This document shows positions 18,603 to 28,654 of a stretch of 64,000 bases of DNA, one piece after another (position 1 is the stretch's first letter; every line of letters begins with the position of its first letter). The stretch is taken from NCBI RefSeq assembly GCF_017312365.1, contig NZ_BLJI01000014.1:1-64000 (forward strand), given 5' to 3'. The translations under genes were made by a program, and so were the position numbers. The stretch comes from Chroococcus sp. FPU101 (GTDB taxonomy: Bacteria; Cyanobacteriota; Cyanobacteriia; Cyanobacteriales; Microcystaceae). The notes beneath the pieces are model-generated. The model did not search any database, was not told the origin of the DNA, and saw only the letters and a program-made list of their open reading frames with translations.

Positions 18603-19409
18603 ATGGCAGATATATTGTTAATTGAGGACGACTCATTAAATCGTGATTTATTTCAAGAATTTTTAGAGTCTCAAGGATATAAAATCATTAGTGCCGAAAA
18701 TGGGATTAGCGGTATCAAGCAAGCCAGACAACATTTACCCGATCTGATCTTGTGTGATATTATTATGCCTGAATTAGATGGCTATGGTGTTCTTAATCAA
18801 CTGCGTCAAGATCCAACAACATCCTTAATCCCGCTAATTTTTCTGACGGCGAAAACAGCAAAAGTTGAATATCGTCAAGCGATGGAATTAGGAGCAGATG
18901 ATTATTTAACTAAACCCCTAATGCCTGAAGAATTATTAGCAGCCGTTTCGGCACGACTTCAACGAAAAGCCATTCTTGAACGCTGTTATTTAGCGCGGTG
19001 TCAAGACGTATTAAATGAAGTTCACAAAAACTCCATTGATTCGGCATCAAACTCAATTCCCACGCAACAAGAGATAACATCTATTTTTCCGACGGTTTCC
19101 CCTTTTAATGAGGTTTTTAACTTTATTGAGGCTAATTATCATCGAGAGATTTCTTTATCAGACGTAGCACAAGCAGTCGGCTATTCCCCTGCTTATTTGA
19201 CTAACCAAGTTAAACAAGAAACAGGACATACTGTCAATCGATGGATTATCGAACGCCGTTTAGTAGAAGCTTGTACATTACTCAGAAATACAACATGGTC
19301 AGTAGAACAAATTGCGACTACTGTGGGCTATTCTAATGCAAGCTATTTCTTTCGTCAGTTTCGCCAATATCGAGGAATTACACCCAAAGCTTGGAGAGAA
19401 GAAAAATAG
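18603..19409 (+). CDS. Response regulator with AraC-type DNA-binding domain (scytonemin-cluster regulator)
   Basis: The 268-residue protein has a receiver domain (1-125; phosphoacceptor Asp52 in LILCDIIMPELDG; KPLMPEEL with the conserved lysine) and a C-terminal AraC helix-turn-helix pair (about 165-268; ISLSDVAQAVGYSPAYLTNQ and VEQIATTVGYSNASYFFRQF). It is a transcription factor controlled by phosphorylation. It converges with the hybrid kinase gene with no bases between their stops. An AraC-type regulator beside a large hybrid kinase is also found next to the Nostoc scytonemin cluster, so it probably controls the trp/scy operons here. Target sites were not identified. Confidence 0.85.
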   Translation: MADILLIEDDSLNRDLFQEFLESQGYKIISAENGISGIKQARQHLPDLILCDIIMPELDGYGVLNQLRQDPTTSLIPLIFLTAKTAKVEYRQAMELGADDYLTKPLMPEELLAAVSARLQRKAILERCYLARCQDVLNEVHKNSIDSASNSIPTQQEITSIFPTVSPFNEVFNFIEANYHREISLSDVAQAVGYSPAYLTNQVKQETGHTVNRWIIERRLVEACTLLRNTTWSVEQIATTVGYSNASYFFRQFRQYRGITPKAWREEK

Positions 19410-22400
19410 TTACGTGACAAATAGGCTGCGTAGAGCCTTTAATAATTCGGTTTCCGTATAAGGTTTAGCTAAAAAAGTAGAAACCCCCAAATCGGTAATA
19501 TTATTGAGCTTACTACTCGATGCAAGCCCGCTAGTCACAATAAACTTGAGTTGAGGATTGATTTTTTGTAAAGCGCGAATCGCCGTGATTCCATCCATTT
19601 CAGGCATCATGAGATCGATTAAAACAACATCAATCTCATGCTGATATTGAGCATAAAGAGCGATCGCTTCAATTCCATCATTTGCAGTGAGCGTCCGATA
19701 ATTATGCTCCTCTAATGCCGATTGAGCGATTTCTCTGATCAGAGATTCATCATCAACAATTAAAATCATTTGTCCATTGCCATCAGATAATTCGATGAAA
19801 TCTGTCGGCTCACTGACTTGAGTCTCGACAGCTGGTAAATAGACTTTAAATTCACTACCTTGATTAAGAACACTTTTAACTTGAACAAAACCCCCATGAT
19901 TTTTGACAATACCCAAAACCGTAGAAAGACCTAATCCCGTTCCTTTTCCCTGTTCCTTCGTCGTAAAAAAAGGATCAAAAATTCGCTCTTTAATTTCGGG
20001 TGCAATACCCGTACCTGTATCAGCGATCGCAATAGACACATAAAGCCCTGAATGCGCTTCTAATTCCATCCGAGCATAAGTCTCATCAAGCAAAAAATTT
20101 TCCGCCGTAATCGTCAGATTACCGCCTTCTGGCATCGCATCACGAGCATTAACAATTAAATTCATAAATACTTGATGGAGTTGAGTTGCATCCGCATGAA
20201 CCGTCCATAACTCCTGTTTTGGGTAATTAAGTTGAATTCTGATCAATTTAGGAAAGGTTTTTTGAGCAACTTGGATCGTCTCCTTTAATAAATGCTTAAT
20301 TTGGACATAGCTACGCTTTCCTTCTTCACCATCTCCACAAGCAAAAGAAAGAATTTGAGCGACTAAAGAGGCACCCCGACGACTACTATCTTCTAACATC
20401 ATCAAACGTTCTTGAGTTTGCGTATCCAGAAGAGGGAATTTTTGTCGTAGTAAGTGAGCAATAAATAGAATCGGTTGCAGGATATTATTGAGGTCGTGAG
20501 CAATACCACTGGCTAGAGTTCCTAAACTTTCCAAACGTTGAGCGCGATAAAACTGAATTTCGAGGTGTTTCTTTTCTGTAATATTAGTATTGACAACAAG
20601 TATCGATTGTGGTGCGCCTGTCTCATTGCGTACCAATGTCCAACGACTCTCTACAATAATCCTCTGACGCTCTAAGGTCAGTTGTTCTAATTCCCCATAC
20701 CAGATACTTTTCTCGATCACAGTATTTAAGTCGGGTTCGGTCTCAGTCGCAGAGTTATTGTAGAAAAGTTCACAAGTTTTTTTTCCCAAAGTTTCCGAAG
20801 CAGACCAACCGTATAAACGTTCAGCCCCTTGGCTCCAAAATAAGATCCGATATTCCAAATCGCAAACAAAAATTGCGTCACTCGCAATATCAATCAATGC
20901 TGCTTGTTGTTGGATTTGCCGTTCTGCGTTTTTGCGTTCGCTGATATCGCGGAGGAGCCAACGTAGTCCTACTGGCTGTCCTTGCGGATTTTTCATGCAA
21001 GTCATCGCTAAAACTGCATAAAAAGGGGAGCGCGATCGCGGATGAAGGCACATTTCCCAATTCTGTACCGCCTGCAATCGAGTTAAGCGCATTCTAAAAG
21101 TATCGCGGTCAGATGCGGCAATAAACACCGCTAAAGGTTTACCGACTAGGCGGGTTTGCGGGACACCTAGCAAAGTAGCCGCCGCCCGATTCGCCTCTCG
21201 AATTTTGCCATAAATATCAGTCACTAAATAACCATCAGGAGCTTCTGAAAACAAATCTTGATAGCGTTGGCTTTCGGCTTCCGCTAATTCACGAGCAGCA
21301 AGTAGGGCTTCATTTTGCTGACGGAGTTCTTCTTGCGTCACTTGGAGTTCATCTAGGGTTGATAGCAATTCCTGATTAGCACTGGCGAGTTGAACGGTTC
21401 GTTGTGTCACTCGTTTTTCTAAGAAATCACGCGCTTGTCGCAGTTCTTCTTCAATTTGTTGACGCTCCACCAGTTCATCTTGCAATTGCTCATAGAGACA
21501 AGATTGTTGAATCGCAATACCAACCTGCATCGCTAGTTGTTGTAGCCATTTGATTTCTTCTTCTAGCCATTGACGCGGAGATTGACAATGATGGGCAACC
21601 AATAACCCCCAGAGATTATCTCTTTGCAAAATCGGTACAATTAAATTCGCTTTCACTTGAAATTGAGCGAGTAGTTCAACGTGACAAGGTTCAAGTCCTG
21701 CTGTATAAATATCTGAGATAGCCTGTACCCGTCCCCTGCGATAGCGTTCAACATAACTAGCTCCTTCTTGAGGTTTGTTAAAACAGGGATCATGAATCAA
21801 TGTTTCTCGAATAGATAACCATTGCTCACCAACGGATTCTACAGCTACTTGACCACTCCAGTCAGGGTTAAAGCGAAAAATCAACACTCGATCTGTATTC
21901 AAAAATTGTCGGACTTCCCTCGCGGTGGTGTTCAGGATTTCATCAAGTTGGAGAGATTGGCGAATTCGCTCGAGCATATCCATCACCAATCGTTGTCTAA
22001 TTAACTGTTGCTGTAATGCGGTTTCTGCTTGTCGGCGTGCGCTCACATCTCTTTCTTGTTGACGATTTAGCTGTTCTCGCTTAATAGTACGAAGAATCGC
22101 CTGTCGCAGTGTTTCGGCTGTGGTTTTGCTCTTAATTAAGTAGTCGGAAGCCTCCCCTTTAATCGTCGCCGCCGCTATTTCTTCATTTCTTTGATCGGCT
22201 AACCTGACGACAGGTAGATCATGAGTACCACGAAGAGAGCGCAACTCATTCAAGATCTCTAACCCATCAAGTTCCAAGTCATAATCTAAGATGATCGCAT
22301 CGGGAAATTGTTCACTACAGATCGACAGGGCTTGTTTTCTAGAACTCGCCTCTAAAATTGTGTAGGTATGATATTTGTCGTCTTGTAAATATTTACAATA

Positions 22401-22460
22401 CGTCTGTCGGGCTATTTGGTTTTCATTAATAAGCAGGATGGTCAAAGATTCTTGAGACAT
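19410..22460 (-). CDS. Hybrid sensor histidine kinase REC-GAF-PAS-PAS-HK-REC
   Basis: The 1016-residue soluble kinase has, in order, a receiver (1-125, Asp59 in AIILDYDLELDG), a GAF domain (about 160-320; FLNTDRVLIFRF and WGLLVAHHCQSPRQW, of the cyanobacteriochrome/phytochrome-related kind), a coiled coil, PAS (about 405-515), PAS (about 525-635), HisKA with ASGIAHDLNNILQPI (His655), HATPase with DTGTGIAPEIKE, and a second receiver (about 895-1016; VVLIDLMMPEMDG). The GAF lacks an obvious bilin cysteine next to the histidine of PCHVELL-type loops, although CHVELLAQF is present and could hold one. Paired with the AraC-type regulator, it is the presumed UV/light-stress sensor for scytonemin. 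Confidence 0.88.
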   Translation of the reverse strand: MSQESLTILLINENQIARQTYCKYLQDDKYHTYTILEASSRKQALSICSEQFPDAIILDYDLELDGLEILNELRSLRGTHDLPVVRLADQRNEEIAAATIKGEASDYLIKSKTTAETLRQAILRTIKREQLNRQQERDVSARRQAETALQQQLIRQRLVMDMLERIRQSLQLDEILNTTAREVRQFLNTDRVLIFRFNPDWSGQVAVESVGEQWLSIRETLIHDPCFNKPQEGASYVERYRRGRVQAISDIYTAGLEPCHVELLAQFQVKANLIVPILQRDNLWGLLVAHHCQSPRQWLEEEIKWLQQLAMQVGIAIQQSCLYEQLQDELVERQQIEEELRQARDFLEKRVTQRTVQLASANQELLSTLDELQVTQEELRQQNEALLAARELAEAESQRYQDLFSEAPDGYLVTDIYGKIREANRAAATLLGVPQTRLVGKPLAVFIAASDRDTFRMRLTRLQAVQNWEMCLHPRSRSPFYAVLAMTCMKNPQGQPVGLRWLLRDISERKNAERQIQQQAALIDIASDAIFVCDLEYRILFWSQGAERLYGWSASETLGKKTCELFYNNSATETEPDLNTVIEKSIWYGELEQLTLERQRIIVESRWTLVRNETGAPQSILVVNTNITEKKHLEIQFYRAQRLESLGTLASGIAHDLNNILQPILFIAHLLRQKFPLLDTQTQERLMMLEDSSRRGASLVAQILSFACGDGEEGKRSYVQIKHLLKETIQVAQKTFPKLIRIQLNYPKQELWTVHADATQLHQVFMNLIVNARDAMPEGGNLTITAENFLLDETYARMELEAHSGLYVSIAIADTGTGIAPEIKERIFDPFFTTKEQGKGTGLGLSTVLGIVKNHGGFVQVKSVLNQGSEFKVYLPAVETQVSEPTDFIELSDGNGQMILIVDDESLIREIAQSALEEHNYRTLTANDGIEAIALYAQYQHEIDVVLIDLMMPEMDGITAIRALQKINPQLKFIVTSGLASSSKLNNITDLGVSTFLAKPYTETELLKALRSLFVT

Positions 22461-22674
22461 GACTATTTTTTTGATGAGTAATGTTAGCTAAAAGTCAATC
22501 AGTCAGAAGATAAATATTTTGTCTTGGCTGACCATTCTTAAGTTGTACTTAAGCTAACAAAAGCTTCTCACTCCTAAAATCATCCTCAAAGTAGAAATCA
22601 TCCTGTTTAGGCATCAAATCAATAAATAATATATTGCTTCTAATTCCATTAAAAAAGAAAATGCAATCGTTTTT

Positions 22675-23328
22675 CTATACTTTTTTTCGGAAAATATTTC
22701 GTTTTAGGAAAGCTGCACTACCCAAACCTAAAATCGCTTCTAGTCCAACTATAGTAGAAGGCTCTGGAACGCTGGTCACAAAGTCTAGAGTGACTGTCAC
22801 AGGTCTTTCACCTCCTTGACGCAACCAGAATGAATATTGACCAGTAGGAAGGGGTGGTGTGAACCCAGTGGCACCAGGAGCGCTCGGACTTAAATTGGCT
22901 CGACCCATATCATCTAGAATATCTGTATTAAGCCTCTCTTGACCCACATCGATCCAGCCGAGTAAACCCGTAGCATTAGGCCCTGTAAAGACAAAATCGA
23001 AAACATTGCCTGTCTGAACCGCAAAAAAGGCCCCTTCATCTTCAGGAGTAAAAGATTTAAGGATAATTTGTTCTAGGGATAATTGCGACGGTACTTCAAA
23101 TGTAAAATAATCGGTATCAGGAATGGTTTGTCCAAGGGAAAATGTAGCTGTCAGGCTATTGTTTCCTCGCTGTAATTGTCCCAAATCAGTCGGAATTAAA
23201 CCATTATCCGACAAATCACCATTCACAGATTCATTCCAGACGGCGATCGCTTGTGCTGGTGCAGAAAAGCTTGATAAAACCCCCGTTAGCATTAACACTA
23301 AAGTAAATTGCAGTCGAGTAATGTTCAT
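22675..23328 (-). CDS. Exported PEP-CTERM protein at the end of the trp/tyr operon
   Basis: The 217-residue protein has a signal peptide (MNITRLQFTLVLMLTGVLSS, cleavage likely after PAQA at about 27). A beta-rich middle with SLGQTIPDTDYFTFEVPSQ, LLGWIDVGQERLNTD and FWLRQGGERPVTVTLDF resembles bacterial pre-peptidase C-like or sheath-associated beta domains. The tail VPEPSTIVGLEAILGLGSAAFLKR is a PEP-CTERM sorting signal. It starts 35 bases after tyrA and on the same strand, so it is probably the last gene of the scytonemin precursor operon. No function is known. Its location suggests a sheath or envelope role. Confidence 0.8.
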   Translation of the reverse strand: MNITRLQFTLVLMLTGVLSSFSAPAQAIAVWNESVNGDLSDNGLIPTDLGQLQRGNNSLTATFSLGQTIPDTDYFTFEVPSQLSLEQIILKSFTPEDEGAFFAVQTGNVFDFVFTGPNATGLLGWIDVGQERLNTDILDDMGRANLSPSAPGATGFTPPLPTGQYSFWLRQGGERPVTVTLDFVTSVPEPSTIVGLEAILGLGSAAFLKRNIFRKKV

Positions 23329-23363
23329 TCGCCAAAAACTCCTTAAATATTACATCCTAAAAC

Positions 23364-24413
23364 TCACGTTAATTCTGAATTATCCTGTGCGGCTAGAAAA
23401 ATACTGAGACGATCAATTAGATAATTACTTTCATGAATAGCGCGGTTAGCATCTGCTCTAAAAAAGCTATTTGATTGTTCAAACGCTTGTTCTAAGATGG
23501 TTTGATCTTTGGTTGTGATCGCTTGTGCTAGATGAGCAATTGTCTTTTCTAAACGAGCGATCGCGGCTTGATGTTCTGGAGACGCTAACATCAGCTTAAA
23601 GGATAAAGAACTATCTTGAGCAAATAAACGGCTCACGAGATCGAGTTGCAAGCGATAGAGAGGACTAGCAAAATTGAGCGTTTGAGCCAGATCAAGACCT
23701 TCTTGTGCAAGAAATACGCCAAGACTGAAGGTAATGAAATGACGGATCGCTTGAATATTAGCCATCATGCGATCGTGTTCTTCACTGGTACAAATACTCA
23801 GTTTTGCCCCACTATTTTCCATTAAGTCTAAAAACCACTGACAGGCCTCAATATTCCGCCCTGGGCAAACAATCACATTTTGTGCCATCAACGACTGAAC
23901 CCCCGGCCCAAACATCGGATGTAAACCCAGAACGGGGCCTGAATGATGTTCTAGCATGGCTGAAACAATTTGAGTTTTGATGCTAGTCAGATCCGCTAAA
24001 ACGGTTTTAGGTTCGAGATATTGACTCGCTTTTTCAATCACCGTTAAAGTTTCTTCTATAGGAACTGCAATCAAAACTAAGTCCGCTTGTCCCAAAAGTT
24101 GTGGAGCCTCTGACCAATTCTTTCGGCTTAGATTATTGACACAATGACCAAATTGTGCGATGAAATCTCCGAATAAACAGCCCATTTTCCCGCAACCGCC
24201 AATAATCGTAACCTGTTGGGGGGGATTAGAAAGTGGGGATTTTGGGTTAGTACGAGCCGCCGTACAATTTAGGATCAGACTTTTCCAGACAAATTCAGGT
24301 ACACCATTTTCCGCTAATAAATGGATCAGATCAGCGTCTGGCTCAGGGTTAGCTTTTGATGTAATTTTCTGGCCGAGTAGCGAAATCAGTTCTTTGTTGA
24401 TGGCTGGTAACAT
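23364..24413 (-). CDS. tyrA: Prephenate dehydrogenase, T-protein type (TyrA)
   Basis: This 349-residue enzyme oxidises prephenate to 4-hydroxyphenylpyruvate. The NAD-binding motif IIGGCGKMG is at about 70-78, VLGLHPMFGP with His165 at 161-170, and IQAIRHFITFSLGVFLA and SPLYRLQLDLVSRLFAQD follow. These match the enterobacterial bifunctional T-protein rather than the short arogenate dehydrogenase usual in cyanobacteria. The 1-60 region looks like a shortened chorismate mutase domain that has lost most catalytic residues. Its product is a precursor of the coupling partner used by ScyA. It starts 9 bases after the DAHP synthase stop. Confidence 0.88.
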   Translation of the reverse strand: MLPAINKELISLLGQKITSKANPEPDADLIHLLAENGVPEFVWKSLILNCTAARTNPKSPLSNPPQQVTIIGGCGKMGCLFGDFIAQFGHCVNNLSRKNWSEAPQLLGQADLVLIAVPIEETLTVIEKASQYLEPKTVLADLTSIKTQIVSAMLEHHSGPVLGLHPMFGPGVQSLMAQNVIVCPGRNIEACQWFLDLMENSGAKLSICTSEEHDRMMANIQAIRHFITFSLGVFLAQEGLDLAQTLNFASPLYRLQLDLVSRLFAQDSSLSFKLMLASPEHQAAIARLEKTIAHLAQAITTKDQTILEQAFEQSNSFFRADANRAIHESNYLIDRLSIFLAAQDNSELT

Positions 24414-24422
24414 AATTTTGTC

Positions 24423-25484
24423 CTAAATTAAAGCAGGTACAGGTTGCACCCTGTCATTAATGACTTGGTTAAGCAGTGCCATTTCTCGACTAAGATCGTC
24501 GAATTGTTCTGGAGTAAGGGATTGCGGCCCGTCCGATAAGGCTTGGGCGGGGTTGGGATGAACTTCGATCACTAGCGCATCTGCCCCTGCAACGAGTGAC
24601 GCTTTCGCCATCGTTGGTACAAATGCCGCTACTCCAGTACCGTGACTGGGATCGATCGCAATGGGGAGATGTGTTAGCGATCGTAATACTGGAATCGCTG
24701 CTAGATCCAAAGTATTACGAGTATATTGACAATCGAACGTCCGTATGCCTCGTTCGCAGAGAATAACATTCGGATTACCCGATGCTAGGATATATTCTGC
24801 CGCCATCAACCAATCATTCATTGTCGCGGCCATACCACGTTTCAGCAAAACGGGTTTAGATTGCAATCCTACTTTTTTAAGTAAGTTAAAATTCTGCATA
24901 TTACGCGCCCCAATTTGCAAAATATCGGCGACTTCGGCAACGGGTTCAATATCAACGGTATCCATTACCTCTGTGACAATGCCTAAACCAGTTGCTTGTC
25001 GGGCTTGCCATAACATTTCTAAGGCACTTTCCCCATGTCCTTGAAACGCATAGGGTGAGGTACGCGGTTTATAAGCCCCACCTCGTAAAAATTTCGCTCC
25101 TGCGGCTTTAACTCGTTTAGCGGTTCGGACGATCATTTCTTCATTTTCCACTGCACATGGCCCCGCAATGACCACGACGGGATGATGTTCACCAAAGCTA
25201 ACCTCGCCATTGGGTGTCGAGACAATAACCTCACTCGCTTGTCCGTGATAGTATTCTCGACTAGCGCGTTTAAAAGGTTTCTCTACTCTTAATACACGTT
25301 CGATCCAAGGGCTAATTTCTTGGAAGATCGAAGGGTCAATAGTCGCTGTATCACCAATTGCACCAATAATTGTATGATGTCGTCCCACAACGACTTCGGG
25401 TTTAATCTGCCAGTTTTCCTGTAATTCCTGAGAAATACGGGTAATTTCTTCGGCGGGTGTTCCTTTTTTGATGATGATAATCAT
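24423..25484 (-). CDS. aroG: 3-deoxy-7-phosphoheptulonate (DAHP) synthase, type I-beta
   Basis: This enzyme condenses PEP and erythrose 4-phosphate, the first step to chorismate. The 353-residue form has an N-terminal ferredoxin-like regulatory domain (1-70; MIIIIKKGTPAEEITRI) and a TIM-barrel with VVIAGPCAVENEEMIVRTA, FLRGGAYKPRTSPYAFQGHG, ILCERGIRTF and PIAIDPSHGTG. These are type I-beta hallmarks. It lies between trpD and tyrA in the same operon, which fits extra aromatic flux for scytonemin. In other scytonemin clusters the corresponding gene is called aroG; a dedicated feedback behaviour cannot be read from the sequence. Confidence 0.93.
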   Translation of the reverse strand: MIIIIKKGTPAEEITRISQELQENWQIKPEVVVGRHHTIIGAIGDTATIDPSIFQEISPWIERVLRVEKPFKRASREYYHGQASEVIVSTPNGEVSFGEHHPVVVIAGPCAVENEEMIVRTAKRVKAAGAKFLRGGAYKPRTSPYAFQGHGESALEMLWQARQATGLGIVTEVMDTVDIEPVAEVADILQIGARNMQNFNLLKKVGLQSKPVLLKRGMAATMNDWLMAAEYILASGNPNVILCERGIRTFDCQYTRNTLDLAAIPVLRSLTHLPIAIDPSHGTGVAAFVPTMAKASLVAGADALVIEVHPNPAQALSDGPQSLTPEQFDDLSREMALLNQVINDRVQPVPALI

Positions 25485-25499
25485 AGTTTTATTCCTTAT

Positions 25500-26585
25500 T
25501 TACTGTAGAAATTGGGATAATTGTTCTAATTTTCGCCAGGGTTCTCCACTAGAAAGAACTTCTCTGGCATTGGCTAAAGCTTTCGCAAACATATCTAGGT
25601 AATTCCCCTCCTCCTGAATGGCTTCTCCAACAAACAAAGCGAGGGCGGTATTGAGGGCGACTACATCTTGTTGCGCTTGCGTTCCTTTGCCTTGTAGGAC
25701 TTGGGCTAAGATTTCGGCATTTTCGGCAACATTTCCACCTTTTAGGGCAGTAGTCGTAACAGGTGTGATTCCTAATTCTTGAGGATCGAGAACTAAAGAT
25801 TGGATCTGACGATCGTCTATAATTGCTAAATCCGTTAGATCTCCTAACCCTGCTTCGTCAAGCCTTTCGCGTCCATGTAGAATGATGCCGCGTTTAATAC
25901 CCAGTTGGGAGAGAACATCGGCAAAAGGGGTGATTAAATTGCGATCGCTAACACCGATTACTTGTCCAGTAGGTTGAAATGGATTGATCAAAGGGCCAAG
26001 CAGATTGAAAATCGTCCGAATTTTGAGAGTTTTACGCAAAACAGACACTTTTTTGAGAGCAGGATGCCAATTTTGAGCAAAAAGAAAAGTTATTCCGATT
26101 TCCTCTACGGCTGCTTCAATTTTGTCCCTGTTAGCATTAAGATTAATTCCCAAGGCTTCGAGAACATCGGCTGAACCTGTCTTACTCGATGCGGAACGAT
26201 TGCCGTGTTTAGCGACTCTTATTCCTGCGGAGGCTGCGACAAAAGCGACGGCTGTTGAGATATTAAAAGTCGATGCAAGATCTCCTCCAGTGCCACAAGT
26301 ATCGATTAAGGGAGTTGTTCGGGAAGGGGGACAAGTCGGATAAACTGACTGAGCATATAAAACCTGTACCATCCCGAGTAACTCTTGACTGGTCACACCT
26401 TTGATATTGATTGCAGTTAGAATAGCTCCAGAAAGGGCAGGCGGTATAGTATCAGTGAGCCAAGCTTGCATTAAGTCAGCAGACTGGGGAACCGAAAGCG
26501 ATTGACCCGAGAGGAGTTGTTCTAGGAGATCTGACCAGAGTATCGTCGTTGTTGGTTGTTGTTCTAAGATCAATGTTTCAATCAT
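25500..26585 (-). CDS. trpD: Anthranilate phosphoribosyltransferase (TrpD)
   Basis: It transfers ribose phosphate from PRPP to anthranilate, step two of the tryptophan branch. ATG 26585 is chosen because it overlaps the trpB stop by 8 bases and leaves the usual N-terminus ([15 protein letters not shown]); a longer frame reaches 26633 inside trpB. The 361 residues include [24 protein letters not shown] (PRPP-binding), [21 protein letters not shown] and [14 protein letters not shown]. This is the operon's copy; another trpD may exist elsewhere in the genome. Confidence 0.94.
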   Translation of the reverse strand: MIETLILEQQPTTTILWSDLLEQLLSGQSLSVPQSADLMQAWLTDTIPPALSGAILTAINIKGVTSQELLGMVQVLYAQSVYPTCPPSRTTPLIDTCGTGGDLASTFNISTAVAFVAASAGIRVAKHGNRSASSKTGSADVLEALGINLNANRDKIEAAVEEIGITFLFAQNWHPALKKVSVLRKTLKIRTIFNLLGPLINPFQPTGQVIGVSDRNLITPFADVLSQLGIKRGIILHGRERLDEAGLGDLTDLAIIDDRQIQSLVLDPQELGITPVTTTALKGGNVAENAEILAQVLQGKGTQAQQDVVALNTALALFVGEAIQEEGNYLDMFAKALANAREVLSSGEPWRKLEQLSQFLQ

Positions 26586-27804
26586 GGAGTTTGGTAAATA
26601 ATTTAGCGACGGTTTGTACATCCTTGTCCCCACGTCCAGAACAACTAATCACTAAATGGGGACTTCCTTCTAACTGAGGGCATAGGGTTTCAAGATAAGC
26701 GAAAGCGTGTGCTGTTTCGAGGGCGGGTATAATACCCTCTAAACGAGACAGACGTTCAAATGCTTCTAGGGCTTGTTGATCGGTTACGCTATAGTATTCG
26801 GCGCGTTGGCATTCTTTTAAGTAGCTATGTTCAGGCCCCACACCGGGATAGTCTAGACCTGCACTAATAGAATGGGCTTCGATCACCTGTCCGTCTTCAT
26901 CTTGGAGTAGGTAACTCATCGCACCGTGTAGGATTCCAATTCGTCCCCGTGTTAAAGTAGCAGCGTGTTTGTCTGAGTCTATCCCTTCTCCACCTGCTTC
27001 GATGCCGATCATGCGTACTGTTGGCTCATCGATAAAGTCGTGGAATAATCCGATCGCATTCGATCCCCCACCCACACAAGCCAGTAAAATATCAGGTAAA
27101 CCGCCCCATTTTTCCAAAGCTTGAGCGCGAGTCTCTTGACCGATAATAGTATGGAAATTTCGGACAATGAGGGGATAGGGATGAGGGCCAGCAACTGAGC
27201 CTAAAATATAGTGAGTGGTTTCGACATTGGTCACCCAGTCACGTATTGCTTCAGAGGTAGCATCTTTGAGGGTACCTGTTCCTGATGCTACGGGATGAAC
27301 TTGCGCCCCCATTAATTTCATCCGAAACACATTGAGGGCTTGTCGTTCCATATCATGGACACCCATATAAATCACACAGTCTAGACCAAAACGAGCGCAA
27401 GCTGTAGCAGTAGCGACACCATGTTGTCCTGCACCTGTTTCGGCAATAATACGCTGTTTCCCCATGCGTTTAGCGAGCAAGACTTGAGCTAAAGCATTAT
27501 TGATTTTGTGCGCCCCAGTATGGTTTAAATCTTCTCGTTTGAGATAAATTTGCGCCCCTGTTCCATTACTACGGCGATAATGTTGAGTCAAACGTTCGGC
27601 AAAATATAGCGGACTCGGACGACCGACATAATCTCGCAAAAGTTCATTTAATTCGGACTGAAAGCTAGAATCGTCTTGATATTGTCTGAATGTTGTCTCA
27701 AGTTCTGCTAAAGCAGGCATTAGCGTTTCTGGAACGTATTTCCCGCCAAATTGACCAAACCGCCCTAAAGCATCGGGTCTTTGAGTTGTCTGTATGATTA
27801 CCAT
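26578..27804 (-). CDS. trpB: Tryptophan synthase beta subunit
   Basis: The 408-residue PLP enzyme joins indole and serine to make tryptophan. It shows [19 protein letters not shown] at the start, [15 protein letters not shown] with the PLP Lys100, [13 protein letters not shown] with the catalytic glutamate, and the phosphate-binding GGGSNAIG. The C-terminal [11 protein letters not shown] is also typical of TrpB1. It sits between trpA and trpD in the order known for scytonemin-linked trp operons, with trpA 28 bases upstream. Confidence 0.96.
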   Translation of the reverse strand: MVIIQTTQRPDALGRFGQFGGKYVPETLMPALAELETTFRQYQDDSSFQSELNELLRDYVGRPSPLYFAERLTQHYRRSNGTGAQIYLKREDLNHTGAHKINNALAQVLLAKRMGKQRIIAETGAGQHGVATATACARFGLDCVIYMGVHDMERQALNVFRMKLMGAQVHPVASGTGTLKDATSEAIRDWVTNVETTHYILGSVAGPHPYPLIVRNFHTIIGQETRAQALEKWGGLPDILLACVGGGSNAIGLFHDFIDEPTVRMIGIEAGGEGIDSDKHAATLTRGRIGILHGAMSYLLQDEDGQVIEAHSISAGLDYPGVGPEHSYLKECQRAEYYSVTDQQALEAFERLSRLEGIIPALETAHAFAYLETLCPQLEGSPHLVISCSGRGDKDVQTVAKLFTKLHD

Positions 27805-27832
27805 ATTTTTTACAAAAAGTCAATAAATGAAT

Positions 27833-28651
27833 TTAGACCAAACTAGCAATTTTTGGTTGATCGAGAGCCGTTTTTAATTCTCGGCAAAGATGACCGACGG
27901 CTTGTAACCCCTCTGTGGGGGTACCTGCGGCTAATCGTTGCACAAAGGCACTCCCCACAATAACGGCATCAGCCCCCCATTCTTGGACTTGTTGGGCTTG
28001 TTCTGGGCTAGAAATCCCAAAGCCAACGCCGATCGGTTTATCGGTTACCTCTCGCATTTGTCCTAACAACTCTTTTACCCGTCCTTGCAAATTAGAACGC
28101 ACCCCCGTTACTCCTGTAACACTTACGAGATAGATAAAACCGCTAGACTGATCAGCGATCGCCCTAATTCGTTCAGGTGAACTGGTGGGAGCAACCAATA
28201 AAGTTAGGTCAATTCCTACTTCAGCCGTCGTTTGTAATAAGAGTGTGGATTCTTCGAGTGGTAAATCTGGTACGATCAAGCCTTCTACTCCAATACGGGC
28301 AATCTGTTCAACAAAAGGACGAATTCCTCGGTTTAAAATCGGGTTGTAGTAAGTAAAAAGAACAATTGGAGCTTTTATACCAGAACTAACCGTTTGAATA
28401 ACTTCTAGAACTTCCTCTAAACGTGTTCCTCCTTTGAGGGCGCGTGTTGCTGCTGCATGAATCACAGGCCCATCAGCAAGCGGATCGGAATAAGGAAAAC
28501 CTAATTCAATTAAATCGGCTCCATTTTCGTCTAAAACCCGTAAAACTTGGGCGGTTGTCTCTAAGTCGGGATCGCCTGCGGTAATAAACGGAATTAACGC
28601 ACATCGTCCCTGTTGTCGTAATTTTTGAAAAGTATCAGTAATAATTGTCAT
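27833..28651 (-). CDS. trpA: Tryptophan synthase alpha subunit
   Basis: The 272-residue TIM-barrel cleaves indole-3-glycerol phosphate to indole, which passes to TrpB. The catalytic Glu49 and Asp60 lie in [15 protein letters not shown], and FITAGDPD and [15 protein letters not shown] (phosphate-binding) are present. It begins 3 bases after trpC and is followed by trpB, so translation is probably coupled along the operon. Confidence 0.96.
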   Translation of the reverse strand: MTIITDTFQKLRQQGRCALIPFITAGDPDLETTAQVLRVLDENGADLIELGFPYSDPLADGPVIHAAATRALKGGTRLEEVLEVIQTVSSGIKAPIVLFTYYNPILNRGIRPFVEQIARIGVEGLIVPDLPLEESTLLLQTTAEVGIDLTLLVAPTSSPERIRAIADQSSGFIYLVSVTGVTGVRSNLQGRVKELLGQMREVTDKPIGVGFGISSPEQAQQVQEWGADAVIVGSAFVQRLAAGTPTEGLQAVGHLCRELKTALDQPKIASLV

Positions 28652-28654
28652 GTT

